A stretch of 64,000 bases of DNA, from assembly GCA_011364925.1 (NCBI GenBank), contig RDOA01000005.1:56898-120897 (forward strand), written 5' to 3'. A model generated the notes under the pieces. That model was given only the letters and a program-made list of their open reading frames with translations, did not search any database and was not told the DNA's origin. The DNA is from Promethearchaeota archaeon (lineage in GTDB: Archaea > Asgardarchaeota > Lokiarchaeia > Sigyniarchaeales > SOKP01). Below, one piece after another: positions 16,966-26,158 of the stretch. The translations under genes were made by a program, and so were the position numbers. Every line of letters starts with the position of its first letter. Within the stretch, counting starts at the first letter, position 1.

Positions 16966-18237
16966 GTGATGGTTAATTATAAAGTTGCAGATGAAAGCCT
17001 AGCTGAAAAAGGTAAGGAAGCGTTATATATCGCTGAATCAAAAATGCCAGTTACCGCTAAAGTTATTCGAGAACGATTCGCAAAAGAAAAGCCATTAAAG
17101 GGTATTACAATTGCAGGGTGTTTACACATCACTAAAGAAACTGCAAACCTTGCTCGTACATTAAAAGCTGGAGGTGCAGATGTGTATTTATGTGGTAGCA
17201 ATCCTTTATCAACCCAAGATGATGTCGCTGCAGCGTTAGTTCAAGAAGACATTAATGTGTTTGCATGGCATGGAAATACAGACGAGGAATTTTATTGGTG
17301 TATTCGCGAATGCTTGAAAGCAAATCCAAATGTTCTAATTGACGATGGAGCAGATATGATTGTGACTGCTCATAAAGAATTTCCTGAATTGATTCAAAAT
17401 GGTACTATTATCGCGTGTCAAGAAGAAACAACAACAGGCGTGAAAAGGTTTAAAGCGATGGATAAGCAAGGGGCTTTAAAAGTTCCATTATTTCCCGTTA
17501 ATGATGCCCGTTGCAAAAATCAATTTGATAACGAATTAGGAACGGGACAGGGAATTGTTGCAGCAATATATGGAATGCATGTATTATTCGCTGGAAAAAA
17601 TGTTATTGTGGCAGGATTCGGTCATTGCAGTAGCGGGATGGCATTGAGAGCACGTGGTTTGGGTGCAAATGTAATCGTTACTGAGATTGATCCGATTAAA
17701 GCACTCCAAGCTAAATTTGCTGGTTATCAAGTTATGCCTATTTCAGAGGCTTTACCCATTGCAGATATTATTTTAACTGCGACGGGATGCAAACATGTGA
17801 TATTACCTACAAAAGAAAATTTTGATGCTCTTAAAGATGGAGTCATTTTAGGTAATCTAGGACATTTTGACATTGAGATTCCAACTAAGGAAATCTATGA
17901 ATACGCTAAAGAAATCAAGCCAATTAGGCAAAATGTTGAAGAATTAATTTTTCCGGATGGCAAAAGGATTTATTTGCTTGCAAAAGGAAGATTGGCGAAT
18001 TTAGTGCTCTCTGAGGGACATCCTGCTGAAGTAATGGATATGTCATTTAGTCTTCAATCTTTAATGTCAGAATATATTGTTAAAAATAAAGAAAAATTAA
18101 GACCAGGAATGATTGATATTCCCAGTGAAATTGATGACGAGGTTGGTTTCTTAAAACTCCAGTCCTTAGGCGTTGAGATTGACAAGCTTACGGATGAACA
18201 ATACAAATATATCCATGGCTACGAAGAGGGTACATAA
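16966..18237 (+). CDS. ahcY: Adenosylhomocysteinase (S-adenosyl-L-homocysteine hydrolase)
   Basis: 423 aa, the archaeal length. It hydrolyses S-adenosylhomocysteine, the product of SAM-dependent methylation, to homocysteine and adenosine, using bound NAD. Key segments: substrate region GCLHITKETANLARTLKAGGADV, DDGADM, QEETTTGVKR, and the NAD-binding GKNVIVAGFGHCSSGMALRARGLGA (split here as AGFGHCSSGMALRARG), then ATGCKHVI and LGNLGHFDIEI. The gap before it contains AT-rich promoter sequence. GTG at 16966 or ATG at 16969 is the start. The many methyltransferases in the window (TrmY, Nep1) and radical SAM enzymes explain the need for SAH recycling. Confidence 0.95.
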   Translation: MMVNYKVADESLAEKGKEALYIAESKMPVTAKVIRERFAKEKPLKGITIAGCLHITKETANLARTLKAGGADVYLCGSNPLSTQDDVAAALVQEDINVFAWHGNTDEEFYWCIRECLKANPNVLIDDGADMIVTAHKEFPELIQNGTIIACQEETTTGVKRFKAMDKQGALKVPLFPVNDARCKNQFDNELGTGQGIVAAIYGMHVLFAGKNVIVAGFGHCSSGMALRARGLGANVIVTEIDPIKALQAKFAGYQVMPISEALPIADIILTATGCKHVILPTKENFDALKDGVILGNLGHFDIEIPTKEIYEYAKEIKPIRQNVEELIFPDGKRIYLLAKGRLANLVLSEGHPAEVMDMSFSLQSLMSEYIVKNKEKLRPGMIDIPSEIDDEVGFLKLQSLGVEIDKLTDEQYKYIHGYEEGT

Positions 18238-18332
18238 ATTTGATAATTTAATTAGGTATTTTTTAATTTTTATTCTTTTTTAGTGTAATTTTTGAGTGAT
18301 TCTTGAGTATATCTGTAAAAAGCACTATTTTA

Positions 18333-19175
18333 TCATTTAATTAAAGGGGGTCCTCGAGCGATCCTTTTTTTAAAATTATCTAATGAATAACGTCCGGGCC
18401 ACATTGATTCAACAAACCAAGTTATCCCAACATCAAGATAATTATTAATCCATTCATCTTCATCTTTTATACCTGTTGAGGTAATAGATTTAATAATATC
18501 ATAAGAACCGAATGAACTTCTATATTGTTTTAAATAATTTACAATTTCTCTATAATCGTTTGGAGATAAATTTTCATCACCACTTATTTTGATTGGAAAC
18601 ACACCATCATATTTGGCTGCCCTCTGAAATGGTTTCTTATTGGGCCAAATCCCACCAACCCAAATGGGAATTTTCTCTTGATAAGGTTTTGGAAAGAATT
18701 CTACTTCTTTAATATTAAAATGCTTCCCTTTAAATGTAAAGCGTTTATTAGCCCATAACCCTTTTATTATTTGCAAAGATTCATCCAATTTTTCCCTCCT
18801 AATTATTGGATCAGTATTTTCTCCAAAATTACTGAACTCTGAACCAGCTCCTAAACCAACACCCAAAATTATTCTTCCTTTTGATAAGCGATCAAGAGTA
18901 GATACTTCTTTTGCAATTATCCATGGTCTTCTTCTTGCCAAAGGAGTGACTGTTGTTCCTAATTTAACTCTTTTTGTTTTTGCAGCAATTGCTGATAAAA
19001 TTATCCATGGATCTAAAAATGGTTGCGTTTTATTTGAGGATAAATAGACATGATCCCATAAGAAGAACCCATCCCAGCCATTATTCTCACTTAAAATTGC
19101 TAAATCAATATAATCTTGAGGATCATCAGTTATACCATAATTAGCAATATAAATTCCAAATTTATTTTTTGGCAT
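18333..19175 (-). CDS. LLM-class (luciferase-like) F420-dependent oxidoreductase
   Basis: 280 aa. The luciferase-like monooxygenase barrel is recognisable from the N-terminal strand FGIYIANYG, GWDGFFLWDHV, LGTTVTPLARRRPWIIAKEVSTLDRLSKGR and LGVGLGAGSEF. In archaea this family uses coenzyme F420 rather than FMN; substrate unknown. The length is slightly below the usual 300-330. A second family member lies 230 bp upstream on the same strand. The start is ATG. Confidence 0.88.
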   Translation of the reverse strand: MPKNKFGIYIANYGITDDPQDYIDLAILSENNGWDGFFLWDHVYLSSNKTQPFLDPWIILSAIAAKTKRVKLGTTVTPLARRRPWIIAKEVSTLDRLSKGRIILGVGLGAGSEFSNFGENTDPIIRREKLDESLQIIKGLWANKRFTFKGKHFNIKEVEFFPKPYQEKIPIWVGGIWPNKKPFQRAAKYDGVFPIKISGDENLSPNDYREIVNYLKQYRSSFGSYDIIKSITSTGIKDEDEWINNYLDVGITWFVESMWPGRYSLDNFKKRIARGPPLIK

Positions 19176-19403
19176 TATTAGAAGCGTTATTTTTTTTACA
19201 TTACCTTACCTTATAATGAAAGATTCAAATAATAATAAAGTGGGTTAAAAATTTCTATTTTCCTTAATGAAGGTTGTCTAATATATTTTGTATACATGTT
19301 ATCTTGTAATACGCTAAAACTTTAATCAATAGGAATTCAAATTGATGAATAATAACAATTACTTCTGAGAATTCGCAGTTAGGAAAATATCCACTTAATT
19401 TAA

Positions 19404-20342
19404 TTATCTTAATTTTGGGAGAATTTGCTCTCCAAATATTTTCAAGTTGTCAATAGATCCCATAAAAGTAAATACTTTTAAACCCCTATTGATCAACTCT
19501 TGCATCGCCTCAATGTGAGCTTCTGGTGTTGATGGAGAACTTTCGACGAACTTTTTTAATTCTTTTAATGTTTTATTACCTCTCATTTTTAACCTCATAG
19601 CACGTCTGGAAATATCTTCTTTTGTAGGATTAAGCCATAGTGTATATCCTGCAGCAATTCGAACCTCATTAGCGTCTCTCCCTAACTCTTTACATCTTTC
19701 AGATATTAGAAGTCTCCGATCCTCTAAGGCATCTAATGAAGGATCAAAAACACAATGAATAATATCAGCATAACGCGAAGCAATTTTAATAGTTAAATTG
19801 CCAAAAACTCCCGTCATTATTGGTACTTCTTTCTGAACTGGAAGTGGACTATTTAAAGTATTTTCAACAGAAAAAACATTCCCTTTATAAGTAGTATACT
19901 CATTACGCAACATTGAATGAACAATAGCTAATGTGTCTTCAAAACCTTGTATTCTTTCCTTAGCTGGAGGAAACCTCCCGTAAAATCCATTAAATTCAGC
20001 TTGATGCCACCCTGCACCAAGACCCATTATTAATCTTCCATTACTTATAATATCAACACTCGTTGCTATTTTTGCTAGTAATGTTGGTGCTCTATAACCA
20101 TAACATGATACCAACGGTCCTAACCGGATCTTCTTAGTGACTGCTGCAAGACCCGCTAGTAAACTCCAACATTCCAGAGGATGATTTTCCTTACCCGAGG
20201 GATTCATCATATTCATGAAATGATCAGTTGTTGTAAACAGATCAAGACCAATATCTTCAGCTGTTAAACAGATTTTTTTCATACTTTCGAAATTAAGACC
20301 CTCAGAAGGAACATGATAACCAAACCAAATATCATCATTCAT
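19404..20342 (-). CDS. LLM-class F420-dependent oxidoreductase
   Basis: 312 aa. Family motifs: WFGYHVPSEGL, DLFTTTDHFMN, IRLGPLVSCYGYRAPTLLAKIATSVD, ISNGRLIMGLGAGWHQAEF and the later QILPKL ending. It is an F420 (or flavin) TIM-barrel oxidoreductase of unknown substrate. It is more similar in length to typical F420 enzymes than its downstream neighbour, and the two differ enough not to be a recent duplication. The start is ATG at 20342. A perfect inverted repeat lies 47-76 nt upstream of that start and may be an operator. Confidence 0.88.
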   Translation of the reverse strand: MNDDIWFGYHVPSEGLNFESMKKICLTAEDIGLDLFTTTDHFMNMMNPSGKENHPLECWSLLAGLAAVTKKIRLGPLVSCYGYRAPTLLAKIATSVDIISNGRLIMGLGAGWHQAEFNGFYGRFPPAKERIQGFEDTLAIVHSMLRNEYTTYKGNVFSVENTLNSPLPVQKEVPIMTGVFGNLTIKIASRYADIIHCVFDPSLDALEDRRLLISERCKELGRDANEVRIAAGYTLWLNPTKEDISRRAMRLKMRGNKTLKELKKFVESSPSTPEAHIEAMQELINRGLKVFTFMGSIDNLKIFGEQILPKLR

Positions 20343-20388
20343 TTGATAACCCCATATTAAGTTGATACTTGTTTTTATTTTTAATTCA

Positions 20389-20418
20389 AGGTGTCCGTTC
20401 AGATTATCTAGGACACCT
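20389..20418. promoter_or_regulatory. Perfect 8-bp inverted repeat upstream of LLM oxidoreductase
   Basis: AGGTGTCC at 20389-20396 and GGACACCT at 20411-20418 form a perfect inverted repeat with a 14-nt spacer. GC-rich repeats are rare in these AT-rich gaps. It lies 47 nt from the start of the oxidoreductase on the minus strand and about 245 nt before the CPBP gene; another GTGTCC is at 20608-20613, 50 nt before that gene. It could be a regulator binding site or an RNA hairpin. Confidence 0.4.
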
Positions 20419-20663
20419 AGATTATTAATTAATAATAATTTTATTATTTGATTTCTAATTTAAATTAAATTCGCTAATTTATTATAAGTAAAAACATCAT
20501 GCAATAGTAAAAATATGAAAGAAAATATAGAACCTAAATTTCCTTTTCAATTTCCATTAATTTATAAAACTTTTTATACATACTAAAAACCATTTTTTTC
20601 TACATTTGTGTCCAACAAAGTAGGTAATAAGGTTTTTAAAATAGTGATAACAATATTGAATTT

Positions 20664-21497
20664 ATGAGTGAAAATCTCTTAAAAAAGCATGAGCTTACAA
20701 TTTATTATACACTAACATTTGTATTTATGGGTTTTGGGGCTTTGTTATCATTCATATTCAAAATCGAGATCTTTAGTGTAACTAATGTTGATATAATTTC
20801 TCTGATTTTATGGGTAGTTATGGCCTTTAGTCCCACTTACTCTGCCATTCTTCTTACAGGAATAAATCACGGTAAAGATGGTTTGAAAGAGCTATTATCT
20901 GGTTACTTCAAGTTTAGAGTATCATGGAAATGGTGGTTAGGTGCATTAGCTCTTGTACTTGTGCCATTTTTGACATGTGTCGTTATCGCATTAGTTAGTG
21001 GAGGATACACACTTCCTATAGAGTTTACGATCCCACTTTTAATTGTTAATATAGTTTATACCTTTTTTTCAGGACCTATCGCAGAAGAAGCTGGTTGGAG
21101 AGGCTTTGCTCTCCCCCGAATGCTTAAGAAACAAAATGCTACCACTGCTACACTCTTGCAAGGGGTGATTTGGATTTTTTGGCATGTACCTTTAATCTTT
21201 GTTCCTGGTTCCTCTCAGTCAACTTCATTTTGGCCAGTTTATGCTATTTTAATATTATTGGTTAATATTATTTTAAACTGGTTATATATAAACTCAAAAG
21301 GTAGCTTAGCAGTTACAATCCTAGCCCACTTCTCTTTCAATTTTAGTAGCGTACTCATACTTAGTTTGCTCTCTTTAGTTCCATATATGATCTTTAGTAT
21401 TGTAGGTTCAATTCTTGGAGTGCTCTATCTCTTGCTTATTTACATTTTTTTTAGTTCAAAGACGTACAAACCTCGATCTAAACCAAATAGAGAATAA
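20664..21497 (+). CDS. CPBP-family intramembrane metalloprotease (CAAX protease/bacteriocin-processing type)
   Basis: 277-aa membrane protein with about eight hydrophobic segments. The catalytic motif EEAGWRGFALPRM (E141, E142, R146) is followed by the second motif WHVPLIF, with the zinc-binding His, and by a third motif TILAHFSFN near residue 225, containing the last His and Asn. These are the glutamates and histidines of Abi/CPBP glutamic-metallo proteases. Family members process prenylated proteins or peptides; the substrate here is unknown. The start is ATG. Confidence 0.88.
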   Translation: MSENLLKKHELTIYYTLTFVFMGFGALLSFIFKIEIFSVTNVDIISLILWVVMAFSPTYSAILLTGINHGKDGLKELLSGYFKFRVSWKWWLGALALVLVPFLTCVVIALVSGGYTLPIEFTIPLLIVNIVYTFFSGPIAEEAGWRGFALPRMLKKQNATTATLLQGVIWIFWHVPLIFVPGSSQSTSFWPVYAILILLVNIILNWLYINSKGSLAVTILAHFSFNFSSVLILSLLSLVPYMIFSIVGSILGVLYLLLIYIFFSSKTYKPRSKPNRE

Positions 21498-21692
21498 TCC
21501 AAACCTACTTTTCTTTTTGATTTTAAAAATTATTTTGATATTTATTTAACCCGTGTTTCCAAAATTCTTTTTTGATCTCTTTAAGCTCTTCCTGATTCGA
21601 GTGCATAATAATAAAGATTGTGATTTTAACGGGAATCATTGCTCAAATTAAATTAGCTTAGAAAATTTAAATCATAAAATTTTTAGTTATTT

Positions 21693-22196
21693 ATGAAAGT
21701 AAATCTAGAAATAACATTAGAAGAATTATTAGAATTGATGAGGTATTCTTTTCTCAGGCTAGATGGAGCGTGGTTCATGGCGTCGGTAGAGAAAGTTGGT
21801 TTGGAGACCGCGACAGAATTAGATGTTAAAGCATGGGAGATGTTTTCTGAAAGGTTGGGGAAAAAAATTGCTGCAATAACAAATTTGAAAGGCGCTTTCT
21901 CTCAAACAGTACCAAAATTATTGAAGATCCAACATACACTTATGAATATGAACTCAGAAATAGAGGTTATTAATGAGAACAAAATGATCCACAGAGTTTT
22001 AGATTGTGAAGTTTGGGAAATGGTTCAGAAAGTATGGCCTCAGGATGCAGTTCCTTGTCACAAGGTTACACTTGCGAGTATTAGAGGTTTGCTAAAGGGA
22101 GCTTTTCCAGAAAAAGAGTTTATCTTGAAATTTAATAAGAAAATTCCTTTAGGAGATCCTTATTGTGAAATTGAAATTTCCATTAAAAATTCATGA
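21693..22196 (+). CDS. DUF6125-like protein of unknown function
   Basis: 167 aa. It opens with the pattern LEELLELMRYSFLRLDGAWFMASVEKVGLETATELD-type helix pair (conserved R-x2-DGAWF and vExVGLExA), which I associate with the DUF6125 family found in archaea and anaerobic bacteria. One conserved-looking cysteine and tryptophan stretch (HRVLDCEVWEMV, then CHK and YCEIEI) could bind a ligand or metal. No membrane segments are seen. The start is ATG. It is a single-gene unit between the CPBP protease and the Get3-type ATPase. Confidence 0.65.
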   Translation: MKVNLEITLEELLELMRYSFLRLDGAWFMASVEKVGLETATELDVKAWEMFSERLGKKIAAITNLKGAFSQTVPKLLKIQHTLMNMNSEIEVINENKMIHRVLDCEVWEMVQKVWPQDAVPCHKVTLASIRGLLKGAFPEKEFILKFNKKIPLGDPYCEIEISIKNS

Positions 22197-22308
22197 TAAC
22201 TTTATCTCTTTATAGTTATATTTCCTACTATTTTCTCTTTTTAATTTGAACTTTTTTACCTAAAGTGCTTCTTCATGAATTTTTACATTTTCCTAAAAAC
22301 ATTTAATT

Positions 22309-23355
22309 TTAAATCACTGTTGGATTTAAAATCTCGTTCGCTGAGGTGCCCTTATAAATCTCTTTCGCTAAATTTCTTAACCCATCAAGTCCTATCGGTT
22401 CTTCTTTAAGTCGATCAGACTCCCAAATTTTTGTGTTTCTAAACTCGTTTTTAATTTCTTGGAGATATTTTTGCTGAACCGAAGAAATCTGACCACAAAA
22501 GTCACATTTCTTAGCATGTTTCTTAGGAATTATCATATTTATATGGACAGCATCTAGGTTAATATATTTTTTAGTTAAATCTCTCGCTCTTTTAACTTCC
22601 TCAAAACTTGGTTTCTCAGCAATCGAAACCAATCTTAATGATCCTACATTATGAATTAGTTCAGTGATCCTTTCTCCTCGTTTTTCAAGTTCAACCATCA
22701 TGTCAAAGATTTCTTTTCCCAACTCCTTTCTGTTTTCATAACCATCATCGAACGGCTTTAAAATTTGCCTAAACATGTTAGAGAAATTTTTCATAGCGTC
22801 TTTAATGGAATTATAAAAATTTAGCGAATATTTCAAAACTACTTTGACTTGATCTTCAGGAATTTCAAAAAGTGCGATCATATTTGCAGTTGGGGGAAAA
22901 TCAGCTATAATGATATCAAATTGTATGTCCTGAGAATTTACATCCTCTGAGTCTAAGATTTTTTGGAAAAACATGGCATTTTTTAAAGCTAAGGGTATGG
23001 AATCTGTTGTAAAAGTCGTATCAATAAATTCCTCAATTTGCGGGATTCTACCTATTAAAGGCATCTGCTTCGTCAATGTCTTCATTTTATTAACTAAATC
23101 TTGCGTATAAACTTCTGCATATTCATTCGCATCTGGTTCAATCGCCCATAAATTGCTCGTAATTGGAGTTATCGCGTTACCTATCTCTTTTGATAGTAGA
23201 TCTGATAGATTATGTGCCATATCAAAAGACATTAAAAGAATCTTCTTTTCTGGTAGCAAATCGGATAAAATTACTGCTGTAGCAGTGCTTATAGAGCTTT
23301 TACCAACTCCTCCTTTCCCACCTAACACTATTATCTTTTCGATCATACTGTACAC
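22309..23355 (-). CDS. ArsA/Get3-family ATPase, Get3-like
   Basis: 348 aa. The deviant Walker A motif GGKGGVGKSS with signature lysine is at residues 12-21, switch I has DMAHNLSDLL (DxAHNLxD, as in ArsA/Get3), and DFPPT is the switch II equivalent. KKHAKKCDFCGQISSVQQKYL near residue 285 carries the CxxC that in Get3/TRC40 binds zinc and clamps the dimer (it reads CKxC..QxKYL in the eukaryotic protein). Length and this motif favour a Get3-like targeting ATPase for tail-anchored membrane proteins over an arsenite pump, but client binding is inferred. Three to four extra N-terminal residues precede IEKIIVL; the start is ATG. Confidence 0.85.
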   Translation of the reverse strand: MYSMIEKIIVLGGKGGVGKSSISTATAVILSDLLPEKKILLMSFDMAHNLSDLLSKEIGNAITPITSNLWAIEPDANEYAEVYTQDLVNKMKTLTKQMPLIGRIPQIEEFIDTTFTTDSIPLALKNAMFFQKILDSEDVNSQDIQFDIIIADFPPTANMIALFEIPEDQVKVVLKYSLNFYNSIKDAMKNFSNMFRQILKPFDDGYENRKELGKEIFDMMVELEKRGERITELIHNVGSLRLVSIAEKPSFEEVKRARDLTKKYINLDAVHINMIIPKKHAKKCDFCGQISSVQQKYLQEIKNEFRNTKIWESDRLKEEPIGLDGLRNLAKEIYKGTSANEILNPTVI

Positions 23356-23444
23356 TGAAATATTTTAAGATCAGAAGCAAAATAGTAACAAATATTAATA
23401 ATATAAAATAAATTCAATAATTTTAATAATTCGACACTAATTTG

Positions 23445-23621
23445 CTATTTGTTTTCTGGAAAAAATATTAATCTTCCTGAAAGTGTAGGTTGTTCAGAAT
23501 TCTTATCTTCTTCGAAATAAAAATAAAACCTTCCAATCTCGGTAATAACTCTACATTTGAATTTTCTTTTTGTAGAATTTGAAAGCCTTTTTAACAGTTT
23601 ATTATTCCAATAAAGGGACAT
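23445..23621 (-). CDS. Small hypothetical protein, 58 aa
   Basis: An ATG at 23621 opens a 58-codon frame with even composition: MSLYWNNKLLKRLSN at the start, a basic TKRKFKCR stretch and a C-terminal GRLIFFPENK. It looks protein-like, with alternating polar and aromatic residues and a possible beta hairpin, but is too short to classify. No clear Shine-Dalgarno sequence. It lies between the Get3-type gene and an AT-rich gap. Moderate support only. Confidence 0.45.
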   Translation of the reverse strand: MSLYWNNKLLKRLSNSTKRKFKCRVITEIGRFYFYFEEDKNSEQPTLSGRLIFFPENK

Positions 23622-24151
23622 ATTTTATATGACTCTATTCTTCTTAAAAAAAATCCATTTTATGGAGATATTATCACACTAAGTGTTAAATCTAATTTAA
23701 TACTTCAAATTAGCAAAAAATATATTGAATAAAATATTTTAATCATATAATCATCATTTTTAGATAATTTTATCATATTTTCAAATTACAGAATAATATT
23801 AACACATTAAAGTTTTTAATCGAATAATTAAGATTTTCAAAAATTACTATTAATTAAATGAAATAATTAAATAAATCAATCAAAAAATAAAATCAAATAT
23901 TTAATGAAATCAATAAATCAAAATCATTAATTAGACTTATATAAATCTATAGAAGTAGATTCTTAATTCAAGCTTATAAAAGAACAAAAAACATCCTTTA
24001 AAAGATATAACCATCAGAAAAATCAATTAAAACTACTCTATTTAGTTCTAGTTCCTATTTAGTAGTTAGATTTTACTTCTCCTTATAAGTTTAGAATTAG
24101 TTTTGATTTGCTGATGAAATTAGGTAAGATGACAATAAAATAGAAAAGGAA
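23622..24151. other. Very AT-rich intergenic region upstream of dnaG
   Basis: About 530 bp without a convincing reading frame. It is almost pure A/T for long stretches, with AAATCAA-type words repeated around 23870-23935. A short hairpin AATCTA/TAGATT lies near 23945-23963, and the 9-mer CTATTTAGT appears twice near 24037-24064. It precedes dnaG and should hold its promoter. No tRNA or clear RNA fold was found. An origin function is conceivable but not supported by an adjacent orc1/cdc6 gene. Confidence 0.5.
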
Positions 24152-25333
24152 GTGATTATGATTACATCAAATAATGTAGATTTTACTACAAAGTATATAA
24201 TTGAGGTAAAATTTAAGATTAAAGGTGTTGTTGAGAAATCAGACATTGTGGGGGCCGTTTTTGGACAAACTGAAGGCCTCCTCTTGGATTTAGATTTAAG
24301 AGATCTTCAGAAGTCTGGAAGAATCGGTCGGATTGAAGTTGATAACGAATCTAAGGAAGGAGTTTCCGAAGGAATCATTAAGATACCTTCGAGTTTAACA
24401 CGTAAAGAGACGGCTCTATTAGCAGCAACAGTTGAAACTGTCACTCGTGTAGGTCCTTGTGAAGCTGAAATCCGTCTAATGGAAATAAGAGATGTACGAG
24501 AAACGAAACGTAAACGAATAATAGAGAGGGCGGCTGTATTATTAAAAGAATGGGACCAAAAATCTCTAGATCATAGTGAAATTGAAGAGAAAATAGACGC
24601 AGGCATCAAACTCGGAGAAATTACTGCTTGGGGTCCAGAAAATTTACCTGCAGGTCCTGATGTCGAAACAAATCCAGATTTAATTATTGTTGAAGGCAGA
24701 GCTGATGTTCTGAATTTACTACGTATAGAAGTAAAAAATACAATTGCGGTTCAAGGTACGCAAGTACCCAAATCAGTTTTAAAATTAATAGAATCGAAGA
24801 ATTCAACAACTGCTTTCTTAGATGGCGATAGAGGTGGCGACATTATTTTAAACGAGCTTTTACAACTAACCAAAATTGATTACATCGCGCGAGCTCCCGA
24901 AGGCTTAGAAGTAGAAGAACTTACGCGTAAACAAATGATAAAAGCTCTCCAAAGTAAAAAACCTTCAGAAAATAAAACTGAATCACGCTCAAAAGATAAA
25001 AAAGCATTAACTGGTAAGGATGCATTATTTCAAAAACTTATGAAAAAATTGAAGGTAAAAAATCACTCAATCATAAAAGAAAGTTTAGAACAAATAGAAC
25101 CGGGACACAGTATTGGATTTAATAAGAGTTTAGAGAAATTATTTGATATACCAGCTGGAGAACTTTTTGAAAAGATTAAAGATTATCAATCGACACAATT
25201 TCTTGTGATTGATGGCATCTTAACGGGGCGTCTGATTTCACTTTTGGTGCCCATGAAAATAAAGTTTATTGCTTCTAAAAATAAGGAAGAAGATCTTAGA
25301 GTTCCCTCAGATATCATAACATTCTTCTTTTAA
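24152..25333 (+). CDS. dnaG: Archaeal DnaG-type primase
   Basis: 393 aa. The N-terminal domain carries the family words YIIEVKFKIKGVVEKSDIVGA and FGQTEGLL. The Toprim core follows: DLIIVEGRADVLNLL with catalytic E181, VQGTQVP, and AFLDGDRGGD (residues 222-230) holding the metal-binding aspartates, then IARAPEGLEVEEL. In archaea DnaG is associated with the exosome and with primase activity. The last 100 residues are lysine-rich and less conserved. GTG at 24152 and ATG at 24158 are both possible; GGAAG sits 5 nt before the ATG. It is a monocistronic gene after a long AT-rich gap. Confidence 0.95.
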   Translation: MIMITSNNVDFTTKYIIEVKFKIKGVVEKSDIVGAVFGQTEGLLLDLDLRDLQKSGRIGRIEVDNESKEGVSEGIIKIPSSLTRKETALLAATVETVTRVGPCEAEIRLMEIRDVRETKRKRIIERAAVLLKEWDQKSLDHSEIEEKIDAGIKLGEITAWGPENLPAGPDVETNPDLIIVEGRADVLNLLRIEVKNTIAVQGTQVPKSVLKLIESKNSTTAFLDGDRGGDIILNELLQLTKIDYIARAPEGLEVEELTRKQMIKALQSKKPSENKTESRSKDKKALTGKDALFQKLMKKLKVKNHSIIKESLEQIEPGHSIGFNKSLEKLFDIPAGELFEKIKDYQSTQFLVIDGILTGRLISLLVPMKIKFIASKNKEEDLRVPSDIITFFF

Positions 25334-25371
25334 TTTGTATCTTTTTCTGAAGTCTAATTTTAAGATCTCAA

Positions 25372-25791
25372 TTATCTTTTTGTACATTTTACATTTATTG
25401 GTAATCCTTCAGCTATAGAGTTCGAGACTATGCAATATTCCCTAAACTTTTCAATGCATTTGTTAATCTCTACTTCCGAATTAGCTTCTTTCGGAGTAAA
25501 TTTCAGCTCAACATTGACAGTCGCTAATCTTAAAAGCATTTTAGGACCAGAATGAGATAACTTCCCTTCTACTTCTATTTTTAAATCTTCCAGCTCGATA
25601 TTCTCCTTCTGAAGACAATAAATAAATGAGGTACCTAAGCACCCTCCTATCCCTATTAATAAATACTCAACCGCACTTGGACCGAGATCTGTTCCGTGAA
25701 ACGAGATTGGTTCGTCTACATCAAATTCTATAAATTTCCTTACAGAAGCTTTAAAATGAAGGTCTTTACTATAGTCTAATAACACTTTCAT
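25372..25791 (-). CDS. OsmC family protein
   Basis: 139 aa. The OsmC fold is shown by the strand pairs at the start (MKVLLDYSKDLHFKASVRKF), DLGPSAVEYLLIGIGGCLGTSFIYCL with the first reactive cysteine after GG, and the second cysteine in FREYCIVSNSI. These two cysteines form the peroxidatic pair of OsmC/Ohr proteins, which reduce organic hydroperoxides; some archaeal members have other roles. It ends the SecE-FtsY-prefoldin strand run, downstream of secE by 60 bp. The start is ATG. Confidence 0.85.
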   Translation of the reverse strand: MKVLLDYSKDLHFKASVRKFIEFDVDEPISFHGTDLGPSAVEYLLIGIGGCLGTSFIYCLQKENIELEDLKIEVEGKLSHSGPKMLLRLATVNVELKFTPKEANSEVEINKCIEKFREYCIVSNSIAEGLPINVKCTKR

Positions 25792-25851
25792 AACAATAAA
25801 ACCTTAAAAACAACTTATTGTTTTAAAAGAAATAAAATTTGTTTAAAAACT

Positions 25852-26103
25852 CTACCCAATGTTTAAGACGAAATTAACTAGAGTCCAAATTAGCTGAATA
25901 ACATACGAGATAACGCCTAATATTAAAATTCCAACAGCACAAATCTTAAAAACAAGAAAATAATCTTTCCTACTCGGTCTATTTGCGATTTTAAATATTC
26001 TTCTAGTATTCTGAAAAAAGACTCCTATACGCTCGTAAAGGGATAGTTTCTTCCCCTTGTCGTATCTCTCGTATTTCTCATACTTTGGGTAACTATTAGA
26101 CAC
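25852..26103 (-). CDS. secE: Preprotein translocase subunit SecE (Sec61 gamma)
   Basis: 83 aa with an amphipathic N-terminal helix (FFQNTRRIFKIANRPSRKDY; here residues about 28-48) and a single C-terminal membrane helix near residues 50-78. The helix-loop with a RPSRKDY-like stretch before the membrane span is the SecE/Sec61-gamma hallmark (xxPxxxEF). It clamps SecY in the membrane. The tyrosine- and lysine-rich first 25 residues are an unusual extension. Start GTG at 26103. It sits directly downstream of ftsY, grouping membrane-targeting functions. Confidence 0.85.
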   Translation of the reverse strand: MSNSYPKYEKYERYDKGKKLSLYERIGVFFQNTRRIFKIANRPSRKDYFLVFKICAVGILILGVISYVIQLIWTLVNFVLNIG

Positions 26104-26158
26104 AATTAAAGTAAAAATAAATATTTAAAAAATTTAACTGTTATTCCCAATTTCTTCT

